Positions 51,901 to 60,387 of a stretch of 64,000 nt of DNA are shown here, in pieces. The notes under the pieces were generated by a model. It was not told the DNA's origin and ran no database searches. It saw only the letters and a list, made by a program, of their open reading frames with translations. Position 1 is the stretch's first letter; every line of letters starts with the position of its first letter. Location of the stretch: assembly GCA_964247755.1 (NCBI GenBank), contig CAXTVX010000010.1, positions 1-64,000 of the forward strand, written 5' to 3'. Source of the DNA: Lichenicola sp964247755 (lineage in GTDB: Bacteria > Pseudomonadota > Alphaproteobacteria > Acetobacterales > Acetobacteraceae). The translations under genes and the position numbers were made by a program.

Positions 51901-52055
51901 GCGACGTCGGCACGCCGGTGTTCGCCGGCATGCTGGCGGCGAGCGGCATCGGCATCTTCATCATCCCGATGCTCTACGTCACCTTCCAGACCATGCGCGA
52001 ATGGTTCCACCGCCAGCTCGGCATCGGCGAGCACAGGAAGCACGGCCCGTCATAG
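48912..52055 (+). CDS. RND multidrug efflux pump, HAE1/AcrB family
   Basis: This 1047-residue inner-membrane transporter has the AcrB plan: twelve helices and two large periplasmic loops. Landmarks are FIDRPRLAIVIAIVITLAG at the start, the PDVVPPQVQVTATYPGAS motif, the proton-relay GIVVDDAIVVVENVER in helix 4 with its twin aspartates, FLPEEDQGGFF between the halves, and AAKNGILIVEFAKE in helix 10. It exports hydrophobic toxic compounds using proton entry, together with the adaptor just upstream. Substrate range is not readable from sequence. No local regulator gene is present. Confidence 0.95.
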   Translation: MISGVFIDRPRLAIVIAIVITLAGIVGLTRIPVAQFPDVVPPQVQVTATYPGASASVVEQSVAQPIEAQVVGVDKMIYMRSASGNDGSYGLTVSFQLGTNPDVNTVNVLNRVQTANAELPATVQAEGLTVQKRSSAILMFINFYSPTNVFKPLFIANYMTINVIDGVSRTPGVGQASLLSRQNYSMRIWFDTNRLTNLGLSPADITNAIAQQNTVAAVGRIGARPTGPDQQYQFNVQTQGRLVTPAQFGAIVIRAQPDGSVLRLSDVARVELGAQTLDSESRFDGNPSVALAIYLSPGANALDTATAIKGLVTRLSHRFPPGLVYNITYDSTDFVRDTVHEVIKTIIEAFVLVVIVVFLFLGSLRATIIPTIAIPVSLIGAFAGMTAVGISANTVSLLAMVLAIGIVVDDAIVVVENVERVMEEEPELSPADATKKAMVQITGPIIAITLVLLSVFVPIAFIPGLSGVLFRQFALTICTAMLISALNALTLSPALCGVFLRHSGPRRGIMGGVSRVIDAVRNGYSRVVSRLLGFALGGILVVVGAGVLIALMQRTLPAGFLPEEDQGGFFINVQLPDAAAVGRTSGVVAQVEKLAHNLPGAAHTFGVIGYSFLDGVQEPNAGFVFVRLKAFQDRTAAAEGATALIGRVFGQAQGIRQATVFPFNLPPIIGLSPGGGFEYELEALEGQDTDQLAAQLRGLVAAANQSPDLARVFTTFTANTPSLYLDIDRAKAQALGVNINDIFTALQTTLGGSYVNDFNLFGRVWQVNVEGEARDRSKIDDLWRLYLRNSSGGTVPLRALATLRIITGPQAITRYNNFRAITVNGTPAPSVSSGTALAAMAHISAGTLQSGYDYEWTSTAYQEVAASGKTGIILAMALLFAFLFLVALYESWIIPIPVLMSVSVGVLGAFVGIKLGGLSLDLYAQIGLVVLIALAAKNGILIVEFAKERREAGESIREAARQGAHMRFRAVMMTSFAFILGLLPLVTATGAASVSRRDVGTPVFAGMLAASGIGIFIIPMLYVTFQTMREWFHRQLGIGEHRKHGPS

Positions 52056-52108
52056 GAACCTGGCGCGTCGTCCCCGGCGGACGGGCGGCCCGCTGAGCCG
52101 TTGCTCCC

Positions 52109-53773
52109 TCAGTTCCCGCCGTTGCTCGCGGCGATGAACTGCGCCATGCGATCGTGCATCGCGCGACGGGCGGCGTCGTTGATGTAGGCCTCGTGCCCGG
52201 TGGGAAAGAACTGGTACTCGATGTTGTCCTGCAGGGAGGCCGGGATCGGCAGGTGCTTCATCTCGTAGATCGTGGCGAGATAGGTCGTGCTCAGGTCGAA
52301 ATAGCCGCCCATGACCAGGACGTGCATGGCCGGGTTCCGCTTCATGGTTTCCGCCAGGTCCGGAAGGACGTTGTAGAAGCCGAGCCACGGCTTCCCCGGC
52401 GTGGCGTGGTAGGTGTCCCACTTCAGGCCGGGAACGTCTGCGAAGGGCTGGAACACGAGGTCGGTGCCGAACCTGAGGGTGTCGCGCATGTAGCCATGCA
52501 TCGCCGCCGTGATCGCCGAGCTGGTCGAGGTCGAGAACGGGTCGTATCCGGCCTCGGCGGCCATCGGATCCAGGGCCGGGCCCTGGTAGCGCGCGTCGAG
52601 CCGGCCGATCGTTTGTTGTCCGTCCTGCAGCAGCATCTTCTCGAACGCGGCGGCGGTGATGCGAAGATTGGCCTTCAGCCAGTCCGCCGCCGACAAGCCG
52701 GTATAGTCGGCAAGCCTCGCCGCCACCGCCCGCTTCCTGTCCGGGGGCAGGTCCGCGCCGGCGAGCAGCGCGCTCGCGTAGTCGCCGAGCGCGTAGCGTT
52801 CCACCTCGTGGATCCAGGGTTCCAGAGCGGCCGGCCGGTTCGCCACCTTGTCGTGATACCAGGCGATCGCGGCATAGCTTGGCAGCGCCAGGAAGAACGG
52901 ATTGTCGATGCCCGGGTCGGACGGCGCTGCGTCGATGAAGTCGTCGATGCTCAGGTACTGGCTCAACGAGATGATCCCGTTCAGGTCCACGTCGTCCCCG
53001 ATCAGTTGCCGGGCGAGCGCTGCGTTGCGCACCGTGCCGTAGCTGTGGCCGAACAGGTACTTGGGCGAGTTCCAGCGATCGTACTTGGTCAGGAAGCGCC
53101 GGATGAAGCGGTCGAACGCGGCCGCATCTTCGTCGATGCCGTAGAAGCTGGCGGCAGCGTCGCGACCCTGGATGCTGCCATAACCGGTGCCCGGCGCGTC
53201 GATGAACACCAGGTCGGCGGCGTCCAGCAGCGCGTCCGGATTGTTCTGGACCCGGTACGGCCCGCCCGCCGGGTGCCGCAGGTCGGGAACCACCGCCCGC
53301 ACCGGCCCGACGCTTTCCATCAGCAGGCTCATGGTCGAGGAGCCGGGGCCGCCGTCATAGATGAACACGATCGGCCGCTGCCGGGAGGCCGTCGACGCGA
53401 AATAGGCGGTGTAGGACAGGGTGGCCGTCGCCGGCCGATCGTCCGCTGCCGCCGGCAGCGCCGCGTCCGGACGGGTGCTGCCATCGAGCGCCAGTCGGGC
53501 ATCCGCCTGGTCGCTCCCGCCAACCGCAAGCAACCCGGCGATGGCGGTATAGGCGAGCACCTGCCCTTTCGCGAGGCTGACCGAGCCGCTGGTGACGGAG
53601 TCTGCGACCGCGCCACCGGTCGATCCCGCGGCCGAGGACGATCCCGCCACGCTTCCGCTGGCCGACACCGCGCCGGCGGCGATCGCCGCCTTCATGAAGG
53701 CGGCGAGGGCGATCGGCAGGCCCGTTGCGGCGAGAACGCGGCGGCGGCCGCCGGGCTGGGACTGGTCGGGCAT
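52109..53773 (-). CDS. secreted S10-family serine carboxypeptidase-like protein
   Basis: This 554-residue exported alpha/beta-hydrolase peptidase has an N-terminal RRR plus hydrophobic signal (about 8-40), a serine/alanine-rich linker, and a catalytic domain with YDGGPGSSTM (oxyanion hole), the nucleophile in GHSYGT (the usual S10 form is GESYG), an aspartate in GGYFDLSTTY and the histidine in FPTGHEAY. It likely removes C-terminal residues from peptides in the periplasm or outside. ATG 53771-53773 has AGAGGA five bases upstream. It is convergent with the RND pump gene. Confidence 0.88.
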   Translation of the reverse strand: MPDQSQPGGRRRVLAATGLPIALAAFMKAAIAAGAVSASGSVAGSSSAAGSTGGAVADSVTSGSVSLAKGQVLAYTAIAGLLAVGGSDQADARLALDGSTRPDAALPAAADDRPATATLSYTAYFASTASRQRPIVFIYDGGPGSSTMSLLMESVGPVRAVVPDLRHPAGGPYRVQNNPDALLDAADLVFIDAPGTGYGSIQGRDAAASFYGIDEDAAAFDRFIRRFLTKYDRWNSPKYLFGHSYGTVRNAALARQLIGDDVDLNGIISLSQYLSIDDFIDAAPSDPGIDNPFFLALPSYAAIAWYHDKVANRPAALEPWIHEVERYALGDYASALLAGADLPPDRKRAVAARLADYTGLSAADWLKANLRITAAAFEKMLLQDGQQTIGRLDARYQGPALDPMAAEAGYDPFSTSTSSAITAAMHGYMRDTLRFGTDLVFQPFADVPGLKWDTYHATPGKPWLGFYNVLPDLAETMKRNPAMHVLVMGGYFDLSTTYLATIYEMKHLPIPASLQDNIEYQFFPTGHEAYINDAARRAMHDRMAQFIAASNGGN

Positions 53774-54097
53774 GAAGATCCTCTGGCAGGGGCCGACTGG
53801 GTTGCTGGCTGCATCATCGGTCCCGGACCGTGCCGGGCACCAGATCCCGCCGCTCGCCGCACCCTGCAGGCCGTGTCGACGATCACCGGTCTTCCGGGGT
53901 GCGGCTCGCGTCGGCATCGAGCTTTCGTGATGGCCTGGCGCAACCCGTGACGAGATTGGGACGTTCCGAACACGCGGGATTGGGTGCAGCGTGCCGCGAC
54001 GTCGAGGCCGTCGGCTTGCGGGGCCGTTCGCTGCGCTGCAACATGGCGCGGGCCGTGATCCGGCCGCATGTCGACGACAACGGAAGGCGGTTTCTCC
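53774..54097. other. 324-base divergent intergenic region
   Basis: This region separates the S10 peptidase (minus) from transketolase (plus) and must carry promoters for both, including the whole pentose-phosphate cluster. No further gene is credible here; short open frames lack ribosome sites. No riboswitch or strong hairpin was recognised, and no convincing sigma-70 pair stood out in this G+C-rich sequence. Confidence 0.5.
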
Positions 54098-56215
54098 ATG
54101 GGTTCAGGCCAGCGCGACCTCCTGCGGGCACCGGACGGTTCCTCGGGCGGCTCGGCCGCGATCGACCAGCTCTGCATCAACACGATGCGGACCCTGGCGA
54201 TGGACGCGGTGCAGAAGGCGAAGTCCGGGCATCCCGGGACGCCCATGTCCCTGTCGCCGGCTGCCTACGTGCTGTGGAACCAGCTGCTCCGCTACAACCC
54301 CGAGGACCCGAACTGGCCGAACCGCGACCGCTTCGTGCTGTCGGTCGGTCACGCCTCGATGCTGCTGTACTCGCTGATCTTCCTGGCCGGAGTGAAGTCG
54401 GTCAACGAGGGCGAGGACCGCTCCGCGCCGTCGCTGACACTGGACGACCTGAAGCAGTTCCGCCAGCTCAGCTCCAAGACCCCGGGCCATCCGGAATACC
54501 GCTTCACCTCCGGCGTCGAGACCACCACCGGCCCGCTCGGCCAGGGCTGCGGCAATTCGGTCGGCATGGCGATGGCGCAGCGCTGGCTGGCTGACCGCTA
54601 CAACAAGCCAGGGTTTCCGATCTTCGACTACCACATCTGGACCTTCAGCGGCGACGGCGACCACATGGAGGGCATCTCCAGCGAGGCGGCGTCGATCGCC
54701 GGCCACCTGAAGCTGTCCAACCTCACCTGGCTGTATGACAGCAACCAGATCAGCATCGAGGGCTCTACCGACCTCGCCTTCATCGAGAACACGCACAAGC
54801 GGTTCGAGGGCTATGGCTGGAACGTGCTGGAGGTGCAGGACGCCAACGACCTCGGCCTGTTGCGTGCCCAGTTCGAGGCGGCCCGGGCGCAGGACGGTGC
54901 GGACGGCGGCAGGCCGACCTTGATCGTGGTGCACAGCAAGATCGCGTGGGGGGCACCGAAGAAGCAGGGGACCGCCGCCGCGCACGGCGAGCCGCTCGGC
55001 GACGAGGAGGTCGCCGGCACCAAGAAGTTCTACGGCTGGCCCGAGGACAAGACCTTCTACGTGCCCGACGAGGTGCCGCCGCACTTCCAGGCCGGGATCG
55101 GCGCGCGCGGGCAGAAGCTCAACGCCGAGTGGCTGGAGATGATCGGCCGCTACAAGAGTGAGTATCCGGAGCTCGCAGCCGAACTGGAGATGATCAACCA
55201 GCATCATCTGCCGGAAGACTGGGACAAGGAGATCCCCAGCTATGAGGCGGACAAGAAGGGTGTCGCCTCGCGCGAAAGCTCGGGCAAGATCCTGAACGCG
55301 ATCGCGCCGCACGTGCCATGGATGATCGGCGGCGCCGCCGACCTGTCGCCGTCCACCAAGACCAACCTGACGTTCCAGGGCGCCGGCAGCTACGAGGCCG
55401 GCAACTACGGCGGGCGCAACCTGCATTTCGGCGTGCGCGAGCACGCGATGGGCTCGATCTGCAACGGCATCGCTCTGTCCGGCATCCGGCCTTACTGCTC
55501 GGGGTTCCTGATCTTCTCCGACTACATGAAGGCGCCGATCCGCCTGTCGGCGATCATGGAGCTGCCGGTCGTCTACATCTTCACCCATGACAGCATCGGC
55601 GTGGGCGAGGACGGCCCGACCCACCAGCCGATCGAGCAACTGGCGCAGCTGCGTGCCACCCCCGGCATCATGACCATCCGTCCTGGCGACGCCAACGAGG
55701 TCGCCGAGGCCTGGCGGGTGATCGTGCCGCTGAAGGAGCGGCCGGCGGCGCTGATCCTGAGCCGGCAGGCGCTGCCGACCCTGGACCGCACCAAGTACGC
55801 GCCGGCATCCGGCCTGGCCAAGGGCGCCTACGTGCTGGGCGACTGCGAGGGCACGCCGGCGGTGATCCTGATGGCGACCGGTTCGGAGCTGTCGCTGGCG
55901 GTCGGCGCCTACGAGGCGCTCACCGCGGAGGGGATCAAGGCGCGGGTGGTGTCGATGCCGTCCTTCGACCTGTTCGAGGAGCAGGACGAGGCCTATCGCG
56001 AGAGCGTGCTGCCGTCGGACGTGACCGGACGGGTGGCGGTCGAGCAGGCGGCGTCGTTCGGCTGGGACCGCTATGTCGGGTTCAAGGGCGCCATCATCGC
56101 CATGCATACGTTCGGCGCCTCCGCGCCGCTTGCCGACCTGCAGACCAAGTTCGGCTTCACGCCCGAGAAGGTGCTGGAGACGGCACGTGCCCAGGCGAAC
56201 GGCGCCAAGAAGTAG
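54098..56215 (+). CDS. tkt: transketolase
   Basis: This 705-residue thiamine-diphosphate enzyme moves two-carbon units between pentose, triose and hexose phosphates. Present are KSGHPGTPMSLSPAAYVLW, the thiamine motif FSGDGDHMEG with a following LYDSNQISIEG, the pyrimidine-binding FGVREHAMGS, and HDSIGVGEDGPTHQP. Length fits the family. ATG 54098 is chosen over 54068 because GGAAGGCGG lies before it. It is the first gene of a plus-strand pentose-phosphate cluster and is followed after 138 bases by tal-pgi. Confidence 0.95.
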   Translation: MGSGQRDLLRAPDGSSGGSAAIDQLCINTMRTLAMDAVQKAKSGHPGTPMSLSPAAYVLWNQLLRYNPEDPNWPNRDRFVLSVGHASMLLYSLIFLAGVKSVNEGEDRSAPSLTLDDLKQFRQLSSKTPGHPEYRFTSGVETTTGPLGQGCGNSVGMAMAQRWLADRYNKPGFPIFDYHIWTFSGDGDHMEGISSEAASIAGHLKLSNLTWLYDSNQISIEGSTDLAFIENTHKRFEGYGWNVLEVQDANDLGLLRAQFEAARAQDGADGGRPTLIVVHSKIAWGAPKKQGTAAAHGEPLGDEEVAGTKKFYGWPEDKTFYVPDEVPPHFQAGIGARGQKLNAEWLEMIGRYKSEYPELAAELEMINQHHLPEDWDKEIPSYEADKKGVASRESSGKILNAIAPHVPWMIGGAADLSPSTKTNLTFQGAGSYEAGNYGGRNLHFGVREHAMGSICNGIALSGIRPYCSGFLIFSDYMKAPIRLSAIMELPVVYIFTHDSIGVGEDGPTHQPIEQLAQLRATPGIMTIRPGDANEVAEAWRVIVPLKERPAALILSRQALPTLDRTKYAPASGLAKGAYVLGDCEGTPAVILMATGSELSLAVGAYEALTAEGIKARVVSMPSFDLFEEQDEAYRESVLPSDVTGRVAVEQAASFGWDRYVGFKGAIIAMHTFGASAPLADLQTKFGFTPEKVLETARAQANGAKK

Positions 56216-56353
56216 GCGCGCCGACATCGGACCGGCGGCGCTCCGGCGCTTCCTGGAAGAACCTGCCGGTCGATCCGGTGGAGCGGGCCAGGGGCTCCGG
56301 GAAACCGGTCCGGAGCCGGTCCGCTCCGAGAACCGCTTGAAGGAGCTCACCTC

Positions 56354-59254
56354 ATGAACGTCGTTCAGAAGACGCCAGGTCAGACCGCGGCAGGGGCACA
56401 AGAGGGCAACCCGCTGCAGGCCCTGGCGAAGTTCGGGCAGTCGCCCTGGCTCGACTTCATCCAGCGCTCCTTCATCCAGAACGGCAGCCTGGCCAAGCTG
56501 GTCACCGACGACGGGCTGAAGGGCGTGACCTCGAACCCTGCCATCTTCGAGAAGGCAATGGGGCACGGCACCGACTACGACGACCAGTTCAAGTCGATCG
56601 TGCAGGGCGAGCGCAACACCGACGTTTCGGAAATCTACGAGACGATGGCGATCGACGACATACGCGCCGCCGCCGACGTGCTGAAGCCGGTCTGGGACGA
56701 GACCGAGGGCCTGGACGGTTATGTCAGCCTAGAAGTGTCGCCTTATCTGGGCTTGAACACTGAGCCGACCATCGAGGAAGCCCGCCGCCTGTGGAAGGCG
56801 GTCGGCAAGCCTAACCTGATGGTCAAGATCCCTGGAACCGAGCCGGGCGTGCCGGCGATCCGCCAGGTGATCTCCGACGGAATCAACGTCAACGTCACCC
56901 TGCTGTTCTCGCTCGACGCCTACCAGAACGTGCTGGAGGCCTACATCTCCGGACTGGAGGATCGGCACGGCAAGGGCGGGGACATCTCGCACATCTCCTC
57001 GGTCGCCAGCTTCTTCGTCAGCCGGATCGACGGGCTGATCGACAAGGAGATCGACAAGAGGATCGAGGCCGGCGATGCGGAGGCCGACACGCTCAAGTCG
57101 CTCCGCGGCAAGGTGGCGATCGCCAACGCCAAGATGGCGTACCAGCACTACCTGGAAATCAGCGCCGGCCCGCGCTGGCAGGCGCTCAAGGCAGCAGGCG
57201 CCAATCCGCAGCGCCTGCTCTGGGCCTCCACTGGGGTGAAGGACAAGGCGTACAGCGACGTGCTGTATTGTGACGAGCTGGTTGGCGCGGACACCGTCAA
57301 CACCATGCCGCCGGCCACGATGGACGCGTTCCGCGACCACGGCACCCCGCGCAACGCCCTGACCGAGGACGTCGAGGGCGCACGCAAGGTCCTGTCCGAG
57401 GTCGAGCGCCTCGGTCTCGACCTGGATGGCGTGACCACCAAGCTGGTCAAGGACGGAGTGGACGCGTTCGCCGACTCGTTCGACGCGCTGCTCGGCGCAG
57501 TGGCGGCAAAGAAGGTGGAGCTGGCCGGCGACACCGTCGCCAAGAGCTCGGTCAAGCTGCCCAAGGAGCTGGATGAGGCGGTCACGGCCAGCCTGGAAAC
57601 GTGGCGCAAGGCTGGCACGGTGCGCAAGCTCTGGCAACGCGACGCGTCGGTCTGGACCGGCCAGGACGAGGGCCAGTGGCTCAACTGGCTCAGCGTCGTG
57701 CGCGAGCGCACCGAGCATGTCGACGAGCTGACCGCGTTCCAGGACGAGGTCAAGGCGAAGGGCTTCAGCCACGTGCTGCTGCTCGGCATGGGCGGGTCGA
57801 GCCTCGGCCCGGAAGTGCTGGCCGAGACCTTCGGCCAGCGCGCCGGCTACCCGGAACTGCATGTGCTCGACAGCACCGATCCGCAGCAGGTGGCGACGTT
57901 CGAGAACAAGGTCGACCTGGCGAAGACCCTGGTGATCGTCAGCTCCAAGTCCGGCGGCACGCTGGAGCCGAACATCCTTAAGGCATACTTCTTCGACAAG
58001 GTGCAGAAGGCGTTCGATCAGGCAGGGGGCGGCGGCAAGGCAGGCGAGCAGTTCGTGGCCGTAACCGATCCCGGCTCGCACATGGAGGAGGTGGCGAAGC
58101 AGGACGGGTTCTGGCGCATCTTCCACGGCGACAAGGCGATCGGCGGCCGCTACTCCGTACTGTCCAACTTCGGGCTGGTTCCGGCGGCGGCGATCGGCCT
58201 CGACGTGTCCGAGTTCCTGTCCAACGCCGATCGGATGGCCAAGGCGTGCTCTGCCGGCACGCCGCCGAACCAGAACCCGGGCGTGCTGCTCGGCACCGTG
58301 CTGGGCGTGGCGGCGGCGCACGGGCGCGACAAGGTGACGATCGAGGCGTCGCCCGGCATTGCCGACCTCGGCGCCTGGCTGGAGCAGTTGCTGGCGGAGT
58401 CCACCGGCAAGGACGGCAAGGGCCTGATCCCGATCGAGGGCGAGACGCTGGCGGCGCCGTCTGCCTACGGCGAGGACCGGGTGTTCGCTTATCTGCGCCT
58501 GACCGACAGCCCGGACGCGACCCAGGATGCGGCGATCAAGGCGCTGGAGGAGGCCGGGCAGCCGGTGGTGACCGTCGCGCTGACGTCGAAGATGCAGATC
58601 GCGCAGGAGTTCTTCCGCTGGGAGTTCGCCACCGCGGTCGCCGGCGCCATCATCGGCATCAACGCGTTCAACCAGCCGGACGTCGAGGCCAGCAAGATCG
58701 AGACCCGCAAGCTGACCGACGCCTACAACCAGAGCGGCTCGCTGCCGCCGGAAACCCCGTTCGCCACCGACGGCGACTTCAGCTTCTTCGCCGACGAGGA
58801 CAACGCCAAGGCGCTCGGTGGCGGCAGCCTGGAGGAGGTGCTGAAGGCGCACCTCGCCCGGGCCAAGGCGGGCGACTACGTGGCGCTGCTCGCCTATGTC
58901 GAGCGCGATCCGAAGACGATCGCCTGGATCCAGCAGGCACGGCTGGCGATCCGCGACGCCAAGCACGTGGCGACCGCGGCCGAGTTCGGGCCGCGCTTCC
59001 TGCATTCCACCGGCCAGGCCTACAAGGGCGGCCCCGCCAGCGGCGTGTTCCTGCAGATCACCGCGGACGACAGCGCCGACCTTGCGGTGCCGGGCGAGAA
59101 GTACAGCTTCGGCGTGGTCAAGGCGGCGCAGGCGCGCGGCGACTTCGACGTGCTGGCCGAGCGCGGCCGGCGCGCCTTGCGCGTGCATGCCAAGGGCAGC
59201 CTGCCCGCGGCGCTGGAGCGGCTGGGTGCCGCGATCAAGGCCGCCGTGGCCTGA
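56354..59254 (+). CDS. tal-pgi: bifunctional transaldolase/glucose-6-phosphate isomerase
   Basis: This 966-residue fusion has a transaldolase half (about 1-375) with GVTSNPAIFEKA and the Schiff-base lysine K158 in NLMVKIPGTEPG. The glucose-6-phosphate isomerase half (about 400-966) has LLGMGGSSLGPEVL, SSKSGGTLEPN and a closing glutamine/lysine-rich active-site region. The fusion is known from acetic acid bacteria and a few others and joins the non-oxidative pentose pathway to hexose phosphate recycling, useful where phosphofructokinase is lacking. GAAGGAGCTC lies ahead of the ATG. A perfect palindrome follows the stop. Confidence 0.95.
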   Translation: MNVVQKTPGQTAAGAQEGNPLQALAKFGQSPWLDFIQRSFIQNGSLAKLVTDDGLKGVTSNPAIFEKAMGHGTDYDDQFKSIVQGERNTDVSEIYETMAIDDIRAAADVLKPVWDETEGLDGYVSLEVSPYLGLNTEPTIEEARRLWKAVGKPNLMVKIPGTEPGVPAIRQVISDGINVNVTLLFSLDAYQNVLEAYISGLEDRHGKGGDISHISSVASFFVSRIDGLIDKEIDKRIEAGDAEADTLKSLRGKVAIANAKMAYQHYLEISAGPRWQALKAAGANPQRLLWASTGVKDKAYSDVLYCDELVGADTVNTMPPATMDAFRDHGTPRNALTEDVEGARKVLSEVERLGLDLDGVTTKLVKDGVDAFADSFDALLGAVAAKKVELAGDTVAKSSVKLPKELDEAVTASLETWRKAGTVRKLWQRDASVWTGQDEGQWLNWLSVVRERTEHVDELTAFQDEVKAKGFSHVLLLGMGGSSLGPEVLAETFGQRAGYPELHVLDSTDPQQVATFENKVDLAKTLVIVSSKSGGTLEPNILKAYFFDKVQKAFDQAGGGGKAGEQFVAVTDPGSHMEEVAKQDGFWRIFHGDKAIGGRYSVLSNFGLVPAAAIGLDVSEFLSNADRMAKACSAGTPPNQNPGVLLGTVLGVAAAHGRDKVTIEASPGIADLGAWLEQLLAESTGKDGKGLIPIEGETLAAPSAYGEDRVFAYLRLTDSPDATQDAAIKALEEAGQPVVTVALTSKMQIAQEFFRWEFATAVAGAIIGINAFNQPDVEASKIETRKLTDAYNQSGSLPPETPFATDGDFSFFADEDNAKALGGGSLEEVLKAHLARAKAGDYVALLAYVERDPKTIAWIQQARLAIRDAKHVATAAEFGPRFLHSTGQAYKGGPASGVFLQITADDSADLAVPGEKYSFGVVKAAQARGDFDVLAERGRRALRVHAKGSLPAALERLGAAIKAAVA

Positions 59255-59263
59255 GGTCTTCCG

Positions 59264-59293
59264 GCCGGCACGACCCGCGCGGGTCGTGCCGGC
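59264..59293. terminator. perfect 30-base palindrome between tal-pgi and gnd
   Basis: GCCGGCACGACCCGC is followed directly by its exact reverse complement, so a very stable hairpin can form. It lies 9 bases after the tal-pgi stop and about 60 before gnd. There is no T-run after it, so it may terminate weakly, stabilise the upstream transcript's 3' end, or act as a processing site that sets the ratio between the two halves of the cluster. Confidence 0.7.
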
Positions 59294-59353
59294 GTCCCCT
59301 TGAGCCTTCCGACCGGGCCGCTGCCGGCCCATCCCGCGAACGAGGAACTTCCC

Positions 59354-60385
59354 ATGCAGCTCGGCATCATCGGTCTTGGACGGATGGGCGGCAACATTTC
59401 CGTCCGGCTCTCGAAGCACGGACACGAGGTGGTGCTGTATGACCGCGATCCCGCCGTCGTCGCCAAGGTGCACGGCCGCGCGGAGAAGAGCCAGGAGGCC
59501 GACGGGCTGAAGGACCTCGTGTCCAAGCTGTCCGCGCCGCGTGCCATATGGGTCATGCTGCCGGCCGGCAAGATCACGGAGGAGGCGGTCGAGACCCTCG
59601 CCGGGTTGATGGAAGCGGGCGACATCATCATCGATGGCGGCAACAGCTACTACAAGGACGACATCCGCCGTGCCGCCACGCTGCGCGAGAAGGGCATCCA
59701 CTACGTCGACGTCGGCACCTCCGGCGGGGTGTACGGTCTTGCGCGCGGCTACTGCATGATGATCGGCGGCACCAAGGAGGCGGTGGACCACATCGACCCG
59801 ATCCTGTCGGCGCTGGCACCCGGTATCGGCGAGGTCGAGCGCACGCCGGGACGCGACGCGCCGGGCCTCGATCCGAAGGCGGAACAGGGCTACCTGCACA
59901 CCGGGCCGGCGGGCTCGGGCCACTTCGTGAAGATGGTGCACAACGGCATCGAGTACGGGATCATGCAGGCCTTCGCCGAAGGCTTCGACGTGCTGCGCAA
60001 CAAAAACTCCGGCGACCTGGCACCCGAGCAGCGCTTCGATCTCAACATGGGCGACATCGCCGAGGTATGGCGCCGCGGCAGCGTGATCTCGTCCTGGCTG
60101 CTGGACCTGTGCGCCAACTCGCTGGCCAAGGACGGCACCCTGTCGGAGTTCACCGGGCAGGTCGCGGATTCCGGCGAGGGCCGCTGGACCATCGAGGCGG
60201 CGATCGAGGAGGCGGTGCCGGTGCCGGTGCTGAGCCAAGCGCTGTTCACCCGGTTCCGCAGCCGGTCGGGCAACAATTACGGCGAGAAGCTGCTGTCGGC
60301 GATGCGGTTCCAGTTCGGCGGCCACATCGAGCAGCATTCGGTCGAGAAGAAGCACGGCGGCGAAGTCTCGGACAAGAAGGGATAG
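59354..60385 (+). CDS. gnd: 6-phosphogluconate dehydrogenase, decarboxylating (short NAD-type)
   Basis: This 343-residue enzyme oxidises and decarboxylates 6-phosphogluconate to ribulose 5-phosphate. It has the Rossmann motif GLGRMGGN (7-14), DGGNSYYKDD, VGTSGGVYGLARGYCMMIGG and the catalytic lysine and asparagine in GHFVKMVHNGIEYG. It lacks the long C-terminal domain of the 470-residue type, matching the shorter form often associated with NAD use. The ATG at 59354 follows GAGGAA. zwf starts 2 bases after its stop. Confidence 0.94.
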   Translation: MQLGIIGLGRMGGNISVRLSKHGHEVVLYDRDPAVVAKVHGRAEKSQEADGLKDLVSKLSAPRAIWVMLPAGKITEEAVETLAGLMEAGDIIIDGGNSYYKDDIRRAATLREKGIHYVDVGTSGGVYGLARGYCMMIGGTKEAVDHIDPILSALAPGIGEVERTPGRDAPGLDPKAEQGYLHTGPAGSGHFVKMVHNGIEYGIMQAFAEGFDVLRNKNSGDLAPEQRFDLNMGDIAEVWRRGSVISSWLLDLCANSLAKDGTLSEFTGQVADSGEGRWTIEAAIEEAVPVPVLSQALFTRFRSRSGNNYGEKLLSAMRFQFGGHIEQHSVEKKHGGEVSDKKG

Positions 60386-60387
60386 GC